From Acidocella aquatica (GTDB taxonomy: Bacteria; Pseudomonadota; Alphaproteobacteria; Acetobacterales; Acetobacteraceae): a stretch of DNA of 61,732 bases. How positions within the stretch are numbered: position 1 is the first letter of the stretch; every line of letters starts with the position of its first letter. Of this stretch, positions 1 through 9,400 are shown piece by piece. Below the pieces are notes generated by a model that saw nothing but the letters and a program-made list of their open reading frames with translations, did no database searches and was not told where the DNA came from. A program made the translations under genes and the position numbers. The stretch is taken from contig NZ_BSOS01000025.1 of NCBI RefSeq assembly GCF_030160635.1, forward strand, positions 1 to 61,732. Direction: 5' to 3'.

Positions 1-185
1 TTATTCCTGTGAGTTAAACACAATTATGTAGGGGAATGACAAGCCTGTCAAACACCAGAACCGGAACAATTAGATTTTACGCGCCTTCACCTATTTTCAT
101 TTTATAAAAACCCATGGCAAATAATGAAAAACGGCAAAGCCAGGAAATCTCCTGGCTTTGCCCATTATACCTTTGCGTCGTTTTG
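1..185. other. Intergenic, no gene seen
   Basis: No credible coding frame is visible in this left-edge stretch. The only recognisable element is the terminator hairpin at 133-162, which belongs to the permease gene to its right. The sequence is more AT-rich than most of the window. Confidence 0.6.
133..162 (-). terminator. Rho-independent terminator of the APC permease gene
   Basis: A perfect 13-bp inverted repeat (133-145 pairing with 150-162) encloses a 4-nt loop. Read on the minus strand it lies about 20 nt after the permease stop codon and is followed by GTTTTTC, a short U-tract. This fits an intrinsic terminator for leftward transcription. Confidence 0.8.
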
Positions 186-1910
186 TCAGCCGGAGAATAT
201 CCAGTTAGAGAGCAGCACCACGGCAACCCCTCCAACCAGCGTGACATACGGCAGAATCCCAGCCCGCTTGGTGGAGACGTCGCCTGACCCGCCGACATGC
301 AAATCCTCCAGCATATTTGCGGGGAATTTTCCACCATCCTGAATGAAATGGCGGAAGCAGAATACCGGAATAATTAAAGATGCAAAAATCAAACCGGCCC
401 AAAGCGCATCAGGATTCCAGGTTTTCGCGCCAGCCCCCATGAATACGGCATTGACGAAAGCAAACACGCTGCCCAGCCCCAGAAGCCAGGTCGGCGCGCG
501 GTAGGGGCGAGCGGTTTTCCCTGAGTCCATCCGGTGAATCCACCCCGCATTCAGATTCAGGAAGTTGAAGATAATATAACCACAATTTGAAACCGCCAGA
601 ATGAAGAAGAAGCTGGTGGCATCCGTTGAGGCGACCGCCAGAACGAGCAGGTTGGCGCAAAGGTCAGTCCACATCGCCCGCGTCGGCGCACCGTGCGCGT
701 TAACATGCGTGAGGTATTTCGGCAGCCAGCCATCGACCGAGCCTTGATAAAGAGTCCGCGATGAACCCGCCATCGCCGTCATGATGGAGAGGATCAACGC
801 CAATATCATCAGCATGACCATAACGGAATGGATCAACGCACCGCCGCCGACCATATCCGCCATGGCTGACGCGACCCCGGTGCCAGCGGCAATCGAGGGG
901 TCCAGCATGCCCGTCAGCCCAAGTGCGCCCTGAAAGGTGAAGGGCACAAGGATGAAGAGCAACAAACAAAGCAGGCCGGAATAGAAAATCGCCTTGAACG
1001 TATCCGTCCCAGGGTTTTTAAACTCGCTTGTATAACAAACGGCCGTTTCAAAACCATAGGTGGACCAGGCGGCAATGAACATGGCGCCCAGCACAAGGGT
1101 CCAGCCAGACATGTTCCACATCCCCAACCCCGGCGCACCGGCGCTGGCGAGGGGAACCAGCGGCCAATAGCTGGAGTTATAATGCACAGCACCATTTAAA
1201 AGTGGCACCACGCCGACGATGAGCATCGGAATAATTACCAGAAGCCCAATGTATTTCTGGACATTTGCGGTTCCGAGAATGCCCCGGTGCTGAATCGCAA
1301 AAGTCACCAGCATCAGAATCGCGCCGATAAAAAAAGTCGAATTCAACGAGAACCCGACCGCGCCAAGCCTGCCGCTGAACAATGTCCAGGTTTGCAGGCT
1401 GGGGGTTAGCGCCGCTATGGCAGCGCTGACCTGGGCAGATTGGCCACCGGCAATGCCAGCGCCATGTTGCGCGATCCATTGCAGAACCACAGGCGAATTG
1501 GCGGCCGGGATGGGCGCGAAGGCGTTCAGGATATACCCGGCCGCAATGGTGCAGCCCAGCGAGAGTACCGGCGACCAAGCAAACCAGTTGCACCAGACCG
1601 AGAGCGGCGCGATAAACTTGCTGTAACGGATCCACGCGGCGGCGCCATAGATTGAAGCCCCACCTGATTTATTTGGAAACAGGCCGGCAATTTCAGCGTA
1701 GGTGAACGACTGGATGAAGCCCATGAGCATCGAGGCCGTCCAAATTAAAAAGGCGAGATTTCCGACCATTCCGGAAATCCCGCCTATCGAAAATAGCACC
1801 AATGCCGGAACACCGCTGGCAACCCAGAACGCCCCCTTCCAGTCGATGGAGCGGCGTAACGTACCCGCCTCTCCGATCGCTACGCCGGTTTCTGCCGTTA
1901 TATCGCTCAT
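186..1910 (-). CDS. APC-superfamily amino acid/polyamine permease
   Basis: This 574-residue protein is an integral inner-membrane transporter of the amino acid-polyamine-organocation superfamily, expected to import an amino acid or amine by proton or solute coupling. About twelve to fourteen hydrophobic segments can be read along its length, and the N-terminal part carries the GGISGMVGN and YAEIAGLFP-type sequences of the family. The ATG at 1910 is preferred over a GTG at 1922 because GTGGGGG lies just upstream of the ATG as a ribosome binding site. It is monocistronic, ends in a strong hairpin, and has lower GC than the genes to its right. The substrate cannot be told from sequence alone. 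Confidence 0.85.
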   Translation of the reverse strand: MSDITAETGVAIGEAGTLRRSIDWKGAFWVASGVPALVLFSIGGISGMVGNLAFLIWTASMLMGFIQSFTYAEIAGLFPNKSGGASIYGAAAWIRYSKFIAPLSVWCNWFAWSPVLSLGCTIAAGYILNAFAPIPAANSPVVLQWIAQHGAGIAGGQSAQVSAAIAALTPSLQTWTLFSGRLGAVGFSLNSTFFIGAILMLVTFAIQHRGILGTANVQKYIGLLVIIPMLIVGVVPLLNGAVHYNSSYWPLVPLASAGAPGLGMWNMSGWTLVLGAMFIAAWSTYGFETAVCYTSEFKNPGTDTFKAIFYSGLLCLLLFILVPFTFQGALGLTGMLDPSIAAGTGVASAMADMVGGGALIHSVMVMLMILALILSIMTAMAGSSRTLYQGSVDGWLPKYLTHVNAHGAPTRAMWTDLCANLLVLAVASTDATSFFFILAVSNCGYIIFNFLNLNAGWIHRMDSGKTARPYRAPTWLLGLGSVFAFVNAVFMGAGAKTWNPDALWAGLIFASLIIPVFCFRHFIQDGGKFPANMLEDLHVGGSGDVSTKRAGILPYVTLVGGVAVVLLSNWIFSG

Positions 1911-2304
1911 TATTACCCCCACAGTTTATAATAACCTGGAACGCGGCTTTGAACTCGCCTTCCGGCCCAGACCAACACCCTCCGTTTAGGTAAGCAAATG
2001 CTATGCCAACATTATTTTTGGTGTAAACGGCCTGTTTTTGGCTGGTCTGAAAGCGGACGAATTTCTTAATGGTTAAAGTTTGTACTTCTTATGAATACGT
2101 TTTGCGCTTTGGTCAACATTTATGCTTTGCAGGAATGACACTGAAAGGGCAAATAAATTGGCCGGCGCCACCGCTCAGTTCAGCAGCCGTGCGGCGCCCC
2201 AGCCGTGGCGCGATCACCACTGCCCACGGCACTTTGCGTTTGCCGGACCAGACGGTGACCGGCATGAAACATGAGACGGGCGGACTCCCCGCCCGTCTGG
2301 GTCA
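1911..2304. other. Intergenic region between permease and sulfide regulon
   Basis: About 390 bp without a convincing gene. The part next to 1911 should hold the permease promoter, but no clear -35/-10 pair at a sensible distance was found. The right end holds the hairpin at 2274-2298. A short rightward open frame starting at 2069 runs antisense into the AhpD-like gene and has no family resemblance. Confidence 0.5.
2274..2298 (-). terminator. Hairpin terminating the left sulfide arm
   Basis: A perfect 10-bp inverted repeat (AGACGGGCGG and CCGCCCGTCT, 5-nt loop) lies 6 nt beyond the stop codon of the AhpD-like gene, reading leftward. There is no good U-tract, so it may act as an RNA-stabilising 3' hairpin or an imperfect terminator. 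Confidence 0.6.
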
Positions 2305-2661
2305 TCAAACCACTTCGGCGGCCGGAGAGAGCTGGTCGAACGCTTCCAACGCCTGCGCGGCATACATCACCGAAGGCCCCGCGCCCATGTAGATCGCCAT
2401 GCCCATCGTTTCGGTCACTTCCTCGCGCGTGGCGCCAGACTTAACAGCACCTTCGGCATGGTAGGCAATGCAGGGCGCGCAACGCGTCGCCACGCCAATC
2501 GCCAGCGCGATCAGCTCCTTTGTTTTCCCGTCCAGCGCGCCGCCGCCATGCGCGGCCTTGGCCATATCGGCAAAGCTTTTCATCACGTCCGGCGCGCCCT
2601 GGCGCAGGTTCTTCACACCGCCATTCATATTGGCGATCAGGTCTTTCCAGTCCTCAATCAT
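2305..2661 (-). CDS. Carboxymuconolactone decarboxylase-family (AhpD-like) protein
   Basis: A 118-residue protein of the CMD/AhpD fold. It shows the redox motif CAPC at residues 61-64 followed by H68, the pattern of AhpD-type alkylhydroperoxidase subunits where the cysteine pair is the catalytic disulfide. It is the last gene of the leftward operon sqr-trxC-DUF2892-this gene, 11 nt downstream of the DUF2892 gene. The neighbourhood suggests a thiol/disulfide role in handling persulfide or peroxide stress rather than aromatic catabolism. That role is inferred from context, while the family assignment is firm. Confidence 0.85.
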   Translation of the reverse strand: MIEDWKDLIANMNGGVKNLRQGAPDVMKSFADMAKAAHGGGALDGKTKELIALAIGVATRCAPCIAYHAEGAVKSGATREEVTETMGMAIYMGAGPSVMYAAQALEAFDQLSPAAEVV

Positions 2662-2672
2662 GGGGGCCTCCC

Positions 2673-2876
2673 TTATTTAAAAGCGCAGCCCACCGGCAGA
2701 CCAAGTTTCTTGAACACAAATGCCGCAGGGCAAACCCCGGTGAACCCCGTCTGCAACAGGTTCAACCCGACAAATGCGGTGAACAGCAGAAACCACTGGC
2801 TCACCCAGAGTGTCAGCGCCAGGCTCAGCAGCACCATGGCACCGGCGAAAGAGAACACGGCTCTATCAATTGTCAT
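2673..2876 (-). CDS. DUF2892 (YgaP-type) small membrane protein
   Basis: A 67-residue protein with two hydrophobic segments, matching the DUF2892 family. In E. coli YgaP the same membrane hairpin is fused to a rhodanese domain that transfers persulfide sulfur. Here the hairpin stands alone, while a separate rhodanese is encoded in the opposite arm of the same regulon at 5071. It sits between thioredoxin-2 and the AhpD-like gene with short spacing, so cotranscription is likely. The molecular function of the family is not established. Confidence 0.75.
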   Translation of the reverse strand: MTIDRAVFSFAGAMVLLSLALTLWVSQWFLLFTAFVGLNLLQTGFTGVCPAAFVFKKLGLPVGCAFK

Positions 2877-2893
2877 CAGCTTTTCCTTTTCAA

Positions 2894-3325
2894 TTATCCA
2901 ACGGCCTGGCGTGCCCAGCGCACGATCTGTTCAGCCGTCATCGCCCCGGCGTTCTGTTTCACCAGCACGCCATCCTTAAACAGCAACAGAGTGGGAATCG
3001 CCCGCACGCCATAGCGGGTCATGGTTCCCGGCGCGTCGTCGCCGTTCAGTTTCAACAGCCGCATCCGCGGCTCAAGCTGCGCCGCCGCCTGTTCATAATG
3101 CGGCGCCATCGAGCGGCAAGGCCCGCACCACGGCGCCCAGATGTCAATCAACACCGGCACACCATCATTCTTCAAATGGCGCGCCAGCCCGGCCTCATCC
3201 ACATTCGCCGGATGCCCGTCAAACAACGGCTTATGGCACTCCCCGCACCGCGGCGCCGCCCCCAGTTTTTCCGCCGGGAGACGGTTAACCGCGCCACAGG
3301 CCGGGCAAACCAGAGTGATCGCCAT
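2894..3325 (-). CDS. trxC: Thioredoxin-2 (TrxC) with N-terminal zinc ribbon
   Basis: A cytoplasmic thiol-disulfide oxidoreductase of 143 residues. The N-terminus has the two CxxC pairs of the TrxC zinc finger (C7/C10 and C27/C30), followed by a thioredoxin domain with active site WCGPC at 66-70 and the conserved cis-proline region AIPT. The ATG at 3325 is chosen because GGAG lies just upstream and the zinc ribbon begins immediately; an upstream start would add an unrelated basic stretch. It lies 25 nt after sqr. In this context it could reduce protein or low-molecular-weight persulfides, a plausible but inferred role. Confidence 0.93.
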   Translation of the reverse strand: MAITLVCPACGAVNRLPAEKLGAAPRCGECHKPLFDGHPANVDEAGLARHLKNDGVPVLIDIWAPWCGPCRSMAPHYEQAAAQLEPRMRLLKLNGDDAPGTMTRYGVRAIPTLLLFKDGVLVKQNAGAMTAEQIVRWARQAVG

Positions 3326-3350
3326 AGACCTCTCCTTTTTAAAAAAGTTT

Positions 3351-4631
3351 CTAGTGCGGCTTATGCTCAATTTTATGAATTTTCATCTTCTTCATCAGAT
3401 ACCGCTCATAAAACGGCTCGCTCTTGCCAATGCGGATTTTACGTAAAAAATACCGCTCGAACCCGATCTTCGCCAGATGCACCCATTTACCCTTGGCCGA
3501 CCAGTTGGCATTGCGCGGCGGCAACTGCGGCTGCGCCACAAAGGCAACACCACCGTCGCCGAAATCCGCCAGGCAGATCGCGTTCCACGTCGGCTTGATG
3601 GTGGCATCCCCGCCGCGCAGCAGCGCACCGATGTTATGCGCCGTCGAGGTGACCATCGACTCGATCATGAAACCGGTTTTTGGCACGCCCAGCGGCACCG
3701 GGGTTTTACCAATCGGCGGAATCGCGACACAAACGCCGATGGAGAACACATTCCGGTAGGTCGGGTTACGCTGATACGCATCGGCCAGAATAAACCCGCG
3801 CGGATTGGTCAGCCCTGCCACGCCAAACACCGCCGGCACACCGCGGAACGGCGGCATCAGCATGCTGTAGCCAAAATCCAACGTATGCGTGGCCTTGAGG
3901 CTGGCATCCTCGGCCAGCTCCTCCACCACCATCTGCCCGGCGTTTATCTCCTTCACCCGCGCATTGGTAATCCATTTGATATGCCGGTTGCGCAGCTCGC
4001 TTTCCATCATCCCCTTGGTGTCACCCACGCCATCGAGCCCGAGATGCCCGATATATGGTTCAGGGGTTATGTAGGTCATCGGCACCCTGTTGCGGATGCC
4101 GCGCTTGCGCAGTTCGGTATCAACGATGAACGCAAACTCATAGGCGGGGCCGAAGCAGGAAACCCCCTGCGCCGCGCCGATCACAATCGGGCCGGGATTT
4201 TTGCAGAATTCCTCGAACGCCGCGAAAGCCTGCTCGGCATGGCCGGTCTCGCAGATCGACTGCGTATGCGCCTTCGGCCCAAGCCCCGGAATTTCGTCAA
4301 ACGCCAGCTCCGGCCCGGTGGCGATAATCAGGTAATCATAGGGTATCGTGGCGCCACCGGCCATCTTGACCAGATTTTCCTCCGGCACAACGCGCTCCGC
4401 CCCCTCGGTGATGAAGCGAATTTTCTTCTTCTTCATCACCTTTGTCAGATCAACCTCAATATCCTTGCGCTCGCGCCAGCCCACCCCCACCCAGGGGTTG
4501 GATGGGTAGAACTGATACAGCGAGCCCTTGCCGATGAGGGTAATCCGGTCATCGGGCCGCAACTGATCCGACATTTCATATGCCATCAAAGTTCCGCCTA
4601 ATCCGGCGCCTAAAATTACGATCTCAGCCAT
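3351..4631 (-). CDS. sqr: Sulfide:quinone oxidoreductase
   Basis: A 426-residue FAD enzyme that oxidises sulfide to sulfane sulfur or polysulfide and passes electrons to quinone at the membrane. It starts with a Rossmann motif GAGLGG at 8-13. Three cysteines, C127 (SICE), C159 (GVSCFGPAYE) and C353 (CLADFGDGG), match by eye the catalytic triad of the Acidithiobacillus ferrooxidans enzyme. The C-terminal region is basic and amphipathic, fitting monotopic membrane attachment. The start at 4631 gives the dinucleotide fold directly and has GGGGA upstream. It leads the leftward arm, transcribed from the shared palindrome at 4658-4693. The flavocytochrome c sulfide dehydrogenase subunit is a less likely alternative. 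Confidence 0.93.
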   Translation of the reverse strand: MAEIVILGAGLGGTLMAYEMSDQLRPDDRITLIGKGSLYQFYPSNPWVGVGWRERKDIEVDLTKVMKKKKIRFITEGAERVVPEENLVKMAGGATIPYDYLIIATGPELAFDEIPGLGPKAHTQSICETGHAEQAFAAFEEFCKNPGPIVIGAAQGVSCFGPAYEFAFIVDTELRKRGIRNRVPMTYITPEPYIGHLGLDGVGDTKGMMESELRNRHIKWITNARVKEINAGQMVVEELAEDASLKATHTLDFGYSMLMPPFRGVPAVFGVAGLTNPRGFILADAYQRNPTYRNVFSIGVCVAIPPIGKTPVPLGVPKTGFMIESMVTSTAHNIGALLRGGDATIKPTWNAICLADFGDGGVAFVAQPQLPPRNANWSAKGKWVHLAKIGFERYFLRKIRIGKSEPFYERYLMKKMKIHKIEHKPH

Positions 4632-4657
4632 GGATTGAGTCCCCGTGTGATTTTGCC

Positions 4658-4693
4658 GTTGCGTATATATTCGTTTATTCGTATATACGCAAC
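4658..4693. promoter_or_regulatory. 36-bp palindrome carrying two face-to-face promoters and probable BigR operator
   Basis: Perfect 12-bp arms, GTTGCGTATATA (4658-4669) and TATATACGCAAC (4682-4693), flank a 12-bp spacer. On the plus strand this gives TTGCGT (4659-4664), 17 bp, TATATA (4682-4687). On the minus strand the same symmetry gives TTGCGT (4692-4687), 17 bp, TATATA (4669-4664). So both arms of the regulon have sigma70-like promoters occupying the same DNA. BigR/SqrR-type repressors bind AT-rich palindromes over the -10 region in other species, so this is the probable operator. Predicted start sites are near 4694 rightward and 4657 leftward. Confidence 0.8.
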
Positions 4694-4694
4694 T

Positions 4695-5066
4695 ATGAAA
4701 ATAGATGCCAGTCTCATGCATAGTGCCGCCGGACAAGCTAGCGAGATGTTAAAGTCGCTGGCAAACCCGCACCGGTTGATGATTCTTTGCCAGTTGCTCG
4801 AAGGCGAACGTTCCGTCGGCGATCTCGCGGCCTTTCTGGATCTGCGCAGTTCCACCGTTTCCCAGCATCTGGCGCTGCTGCGCCGCGATGCCCTGGTTGC
4901 CTCCCGGCGGGAGGGCCAGACAATATGGTACGGCATCGCCAGCACGCCCGCAAAAAAAATTCTTGAAACATTGTTTGAACTTTACTGCGCGCCGCGTAAC
5001 GATACCCCCCAAGCCACCGGCGGCTTTTGCGCCACCCCCACCCAAACGCTCCCACTGAAAGGCTAA
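4695..5066 (+). CDS. bigR: ArsR-family persulfide-sensing repressor (BigR/SqrR type)
   Basis: A 123-residue winged-helix ArsR-family regulator with recognition helix region SSTVSQHLALLRR. It has cysteines C32 and C98, separated by 66 residues, the same spacing as the C41/C107 and C42/C108 pairs of SqrR and BigR that form a tetrasulfide or disulfide when persulfides accumulate. A third cysteine sits near the C-terminus. The ATG at 4695 lies immediately after the palindrome and has no Shine-Dalgarno sequence; the predicted transcript begins at or 1 nt before it, so leaderless translation is likely. It heads the rightward arm and faces sqr, so it probably represses both arms until sulfide or persulfide is sensed. 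Confidence 0.9.
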   Translation: MKIDASLMHSAAGQASEMLKSLANPHRLMILCQLLEGERSVGDLAAFLDLRSSTVSQHLALLRRDALVASRREGQTIWYGIASTPAKKILETLFELYCAPRNDTPQATGGFCATPTQTLPLKG

Positions 5067-5070
5067 CCCC

Positions 5071-5442
5071 ATGTTCTTCAACAAAAAAAAATCAGACCTG
5101 CGCGACTTCACCCCGGCCGAGCTGCATGATGCCCTGGCCCGCCACGCGGTAACGCTGGTGGATGTGCGCGAACCCGGCGAATTCGCCGCCGCGCGCATCC
5201 ACGGCTCGGTGCTCTTCCCCTTGTCAAGCTTTGACCCGCAGGCCCTCCCGCACGACCCGGCCAAACCCATCGTCCTGCACTGCGGCATCGGCCGCCGCTC
5301 ACAGGCCGCGGCCGATCTCTGCCGCAAGGCGGGAGTTGAAATCGCGGGCCACCTCGCAGGCGGCCTCACCGCCTGGCTACAGGCCGGCCTGCCCGTCGTC
5401 ACGGTAGACCCCGCCTCGGGAAAAACCGTCGACCGCGCTTAA
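5071..5442 (+). CDS. Single-domain rhodanese
   Basis: A 123-residue cytoplasmic rhodanese-fold sulfurtransferase. The catalytic cysteine C71 sits in the loop CGIGRRS, and VDVREPGEF is the typical N-terminal family motif. It follows bigR by 4 nt. In the pathway it would move sulfane sulfur made by the quinone oxidoreductase to an acceptor such as glutathione or thioredoxin, supplying the persulfide dioxygenase at 9667. Single-domain rhodaneses paired with ETHE1-like enzymes are well known; the direction of transfer here is inferred. Confidence 0.9.
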   Translation: MFFNKKKSDLRDFTPAELHDALARHAVTLVDVREPGEFAAARIHGSVLFPLSSFDPQALPHDPAKPIVLHCGIGRRSQAAADLCRKAGVEIAGHLAGGLTAWLQAGLPVVTVDPASGKTVDRA

Positions 5443-5466
5443 TCTTTCCCAGCTAGGAAAAACCAC

Positions 5467-6468
5467 ATGCGCCTCTCCGCCCTGGCCCTGTCAGCCTGCC
5501 TCGCCGCCAGCCCCGTTGCGGCCATCGCCGCCCAGCCCCCCGCGGCCTTCACCGTCGCCACCGGGCTGATCGCCGACCAGAAGGCAGTCTTCGCCACAGT
5601 GGAGAGCGCGCATGTGGTTCCCGCCCGCACCCGGCTCGGCGGCACCATCGTCGCCCTCTCGGTGCGCGATGGTGACGCCGTCACCGCCGGGCAGACCATC
5701 GCCATCGTCGCCGACTCCGCGATGGCGCAGCAGTTGCAATCGCTGGACGCCAGCATCGCCGGCCTGCGCGCGCAGTTGGCGCAAGCCAACATAGACCTCA
5801 CCCGCGCCCAGCGGCTCATCGGCAGCGGCGCCATCGCCCGCTCCACGCTGGACCAGGCGCAAACCGCGCAGAACGTCGCCACCAGCAGCCTGAAATCACA
5901 GATCGCCGCGCGCAACGCCCTGGCCGAGCAAATCGCCAACGGCGCCGTGCTGGCCCCTGTCTCCGGCCGCGTGCTGCACCGGCCCGTCACCCAAGGCAGT
6001 GTGGTGGTCGGCGGCGACACCATCGCCACCATCGCCGAGCAAGATTACGTCCTGCGTCTGGAAGTGCCGGAATATCATTCCAGCATCATGCATGTGGGCG
6101 ATCTGGTCCGCATCGATAATGCCTCCCCCACCCCCGTATTCGGCAAAATCACCCTGGTTTATCCGCAGATCCAGAACGGCGATGTCGAGGCCGATGCAAC
6201 CGCCCCCGGTCTTGGCGATTATTTCGTCGGCCAGCGCATTCAGGTGTGGATCTCCGCCGGCCAGCGCCCCGGCCTAGTGATCCCCGCCTCCTACATCGAA
6301 TCGCGCTTCGGCCTTGATTACGTCGAGCTGCAAACCCCCGGCGGCCAGCCTACCGCGATTCCGGTGCAGCGCGGCGCGCCGCAGCCAAGCCCCTCCATGC
6401 CTGATGGCGTCGAGATCCTCTCCGGCTTGCAGCCCGGCAACGTCCTCATCGCCCCGGCCGCGCCATGA
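5467..6468 (+). CDS. RND efflux periplasmic adaptor (HlyD/MFP family)
   Basis: A 333-residue membrane fusion protein that would link an RND pump to an outer-membrane channel. An N-terminal signal peptide (about residues 1-22, ending in AIAA) precedes a lipoyl half (GGTIVALSVRDGD), a short alpha-helical hairpin around residues 80-145, the second lipoyl half (LAPVSGRVLHR) and beta-barrel segments. It is 24 nt from the rhodanese and overlaps the pump gene by 4 nt. No lipobox is seen. Its presence between sulfur-metabolism genes is unusual. The substrate is unknown. Confidence 0.88.
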   Translation: MRLSALALSACLAASPVAAIAAQPPAAFTVATGLIADQKAVFATVESAHVVPARTRLGGTIVALSVRDGDAVTAGQTIAIVADSAMAQQLQSLDASIAGLRAQLAQANIDLTRAQRLIGSGAIARSTLDQAQTAQNVATSSLKSQIAARNALAEQIANGAVLAPVSGRVLHRPVTQGSVVVGGDTIATIAEQDYVLRLEVPEYHSSIMHVGDLVRIDNASPTPVFGKITLVYPQIQNGDVEADATAPGLGDYFVGQRIQVWISAGQRPGLVIPASYIESRFGLDYVELQTPGGQPTAIPVQRGAPQPSPSMPDGVEILSGLQPGNVLIAPAAP

Positions 6469-9400
6469 ACCTCGGCCTCTCTGGCGCGCTGACCAAGCGC
6501 TTCATCCGCTCGCCCCTCTCGCCGCTCTTCCTCATCGCCGCCCTCATGGCCGGGATGATCGCGCTCATCACCATCCCGCGCGAGGAAGACCCGCAAATCC
6601 ATGTCCCAATGGTTGACGTGATGGTCAACACCGACGGCCTGAAGGCCGGCGACGGCGTTGAGCTTGTCACCAAACCGCTGGAGACCATCCTGCGCGCCAT
6701 CCCCGGCGTTGAGCACATCTACAGCACAAGCGTTGACAACCATGTCACCGTCACCGCCCGCTTCGTCGTCGGCACCAACGAGGACAGCGCGGTCCTGCGC
6801 GTCAACGACAAAATCCGCGCCAATCTGGACCGCATCCCCATCGGCATCCCCGAGCCGCTGGTGGTTGGCCGCGGGATTGACGATGTCGCCATCGTCACCC
6901 TCACCCTCACCCCCAAACCAGACGCCGCCAACCAGTGGGATGAAGCCGGGCTGACCCAGCTCGCGCAGAAACTCCAGGGCGAGCTCATCAAAATCCCCAG
7001 CGTCGGCCTCACCTACATCGCGGGTGAGGACCCGGAGCAAATCCGCATCGAGCCGGACCCGGAAAAACTGATGCTCTACGGCGTCACCCTGCAACAGCTG
7101 GTGGCGCGCGTGCAGGAGGCCAACCAGACCTTCAGCGCCGGCTCCATCCGCGACAACGAGCAGATGCAGGGCGTGGACGTTGGCCATACCCTCTCCGGCG
7201 TGCCCGACATCGGCCTGCTGCTGGTCACCACGCGCGACAACCGCCCCGTCTATGTCCGCGACGTGGCAAAAGTCGTCTTCGGCCCCAAACCGCTGGAGCA
7301 GCAGGTCTGGGCGCTCAACCGCGGCAAAACCGGCTGGACCCAATCCCCCGCCGTGACCCTGGCCGTCGCCAAGGTCAGCGGCGCCAATGCCGTCACCGTG
7401 GCGCAAGCCGTTCTGGCGCAGGTCAAAACCCTGCAAGGCCAGCTGATCCCCGGCGACATCAACGTGCAGGTCACCCGTGACTACGGCCAGACCGCCACGC
7501 AAAAAGCCAATGAGCTGCTCTTCCACCTGGCGCTGGCCACCATCTCCATCGTGCTGCTCATCGGCTTCACCCTTGGCTGGCGCGAAGCCGCCGTCACCGC
7601 GGTGGTTATCCCCACCACCATCCTGCTCGCCATCTTCGCCGCCGAGATGATGGGCTACACGATCAACCGGGTCAGCCTGTTCGCGCTCATCTTCTCCATC
7701 GGCATATTGGTCGACGACGCGATCGTGGTCATCGAGAACATCACCCGCCATTGGGAGATGCACGATAACCGCTCGCGCCTGCAGGCCGCCATCGAGGCGG
7801 TGGCCGAGGTCGGCAACCCGACCATTTTCGCCACCCTCACCGTGGTCATGGCGCTGCTGCCGATGCTCTTCGTCAGCGGCCTCATGGGCCCCTACATGGC
7901 GCCGATCCCCGCGGTCGCCTCGGCGGCCATGGTCTTCTCCTTTTTTGTCGCCGTGACCGTGGTTCCCTGGCTGATGCTCAAATTTGTCAAACCGGGCAAA
8001 ACACCGCCCGGCGGGCATGGCGCGCACCACGGCGGAAGGCTGGCAAGCATCTACCTGCGCATCGCCACGCCAGTGCTCAAAACCCGCAAACGCGCCCTGC
8101 GGTTTCTGCTCATCGTCGGCGCCGCGACCATCCTGGCCTGCTCGATGTTCTATTTCGAGCTGGTGAAGGTCAAACTCCTGCCGTTCGACAATAAATCGGA
8201 GCTGGACGTGGTGCTCAACCTGCCGCCCGGCGCCACGCTGGAGGATACCGAACGCTCCCTCTTCGCCGCCGCCAAAATCGCCGGCGCCACGAAGGAGGTC
8301 ACCTCCATGCAGGTTTATGCCGGCACACCGGCCCCTTTTGATTTCAACGGTCTGGTCCGCCACTACTACGCCCGCCAGTCACCCGAGCTGGGTGAGCTGC
8401 ACATCGTCCTGGTCGACAAGACCAAGCGCTCGCGCGAGAGCCACGCCATCGCCATCGCGCTGCGCCAACAACTCGACTCCGGCCTCACCCTCCCGCCCGG
8501 CGGCGTCATCAAAGTGGTGGAAGTCCCCCCCGGCCCGCCGGTCATTGCCTCGCTGCTGGCTGAAATCTACGGCCCCGATCAGGCCACGCGCCTCGCTGTC
8601 GCGCAGCGCGTCAAGTCCATCTTCAAATCCATCCCCTTCATCGTCGATGTCGATGATAGCTACGGCCTGCCACCCCCGCGCCTGAACATCACCGTCGACC
8701 AGGACGAGCTGGAATATTTCCACGTCCAGCAAAGCGACGTGAACGCCACGTTGAAAGACCTCTTCTCCGGCAACGGCATAGGCTATTCCTATCGCGGCAT
8801 TGACCGGCCACCGCTGGAAATCGCCATCGGCCTGCCCAAATCCGGCCTCACCTGGAACCAGTCGGTCGCTGACACCCCGATTCCCGCCAACGCACTGCCC
8901 GGCGCGCGCGGCGTGGTGGAACTCGGCCAGGTGGTAAACGTGCAGAACACCCTCGGCTCGCGGGCCATCTACCGCCGCGACGGTCATTACGCCGACATGG
9001 TGACGGGCGAGCTGGCAGGCCAGTTCGAGGCGCCGATCTACGGCATGTTCGCCGTTGATAAAGCAATCGAAAACGCCAACTGGGGCAGCCTGCCCAAACC
9101 CGATATCCGCTTCGTCGGCCAGCCCACCAATGAGTCCAAACCCTCCCTGCTGTGGGACGGCGAATGGCAGATCACCTATGTCACCTTCCGCGACATGGGT
9201 ATCGCCTTCGGTGTCGCCATCCTGGGCATCTATGTGCTGGTGGTGGCGCAGTTCGGCAGTTTCAAACTGCCGCTGGTGGTACTCACCCCCATCCCGCTCA
9301 CCCTCATCGGCATCATGCTCGGCCACTGGCTGCTGGGCGCCGATTTCACCGCCACCTCGATGATCGGCTTCATCGCGCTCGCCGGCATCATCGTGCGCAA

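Noticed and set aside
2069-2392. Small rightward frame upstream of the AhpD-like gene
   Set aside because: It runs antisense into a real gene, includes the terminator hairpin and lacks a ribosome binding site or family resemblance.
3477-4601. Rightward open frame antisense to sqr
   Set aside because: His/Arg/Gly-rich shadow of a well-supported enzyme gene; no start signal.
6318-8363. Very long open frame antisense to the RND pump
   Set aside because: It is a composition effect of GC-rich codons with few stops; the predicted product is Gly/Asp/His-rich with no family pattern, while the opposite strand encodes an obvious RND transporter.
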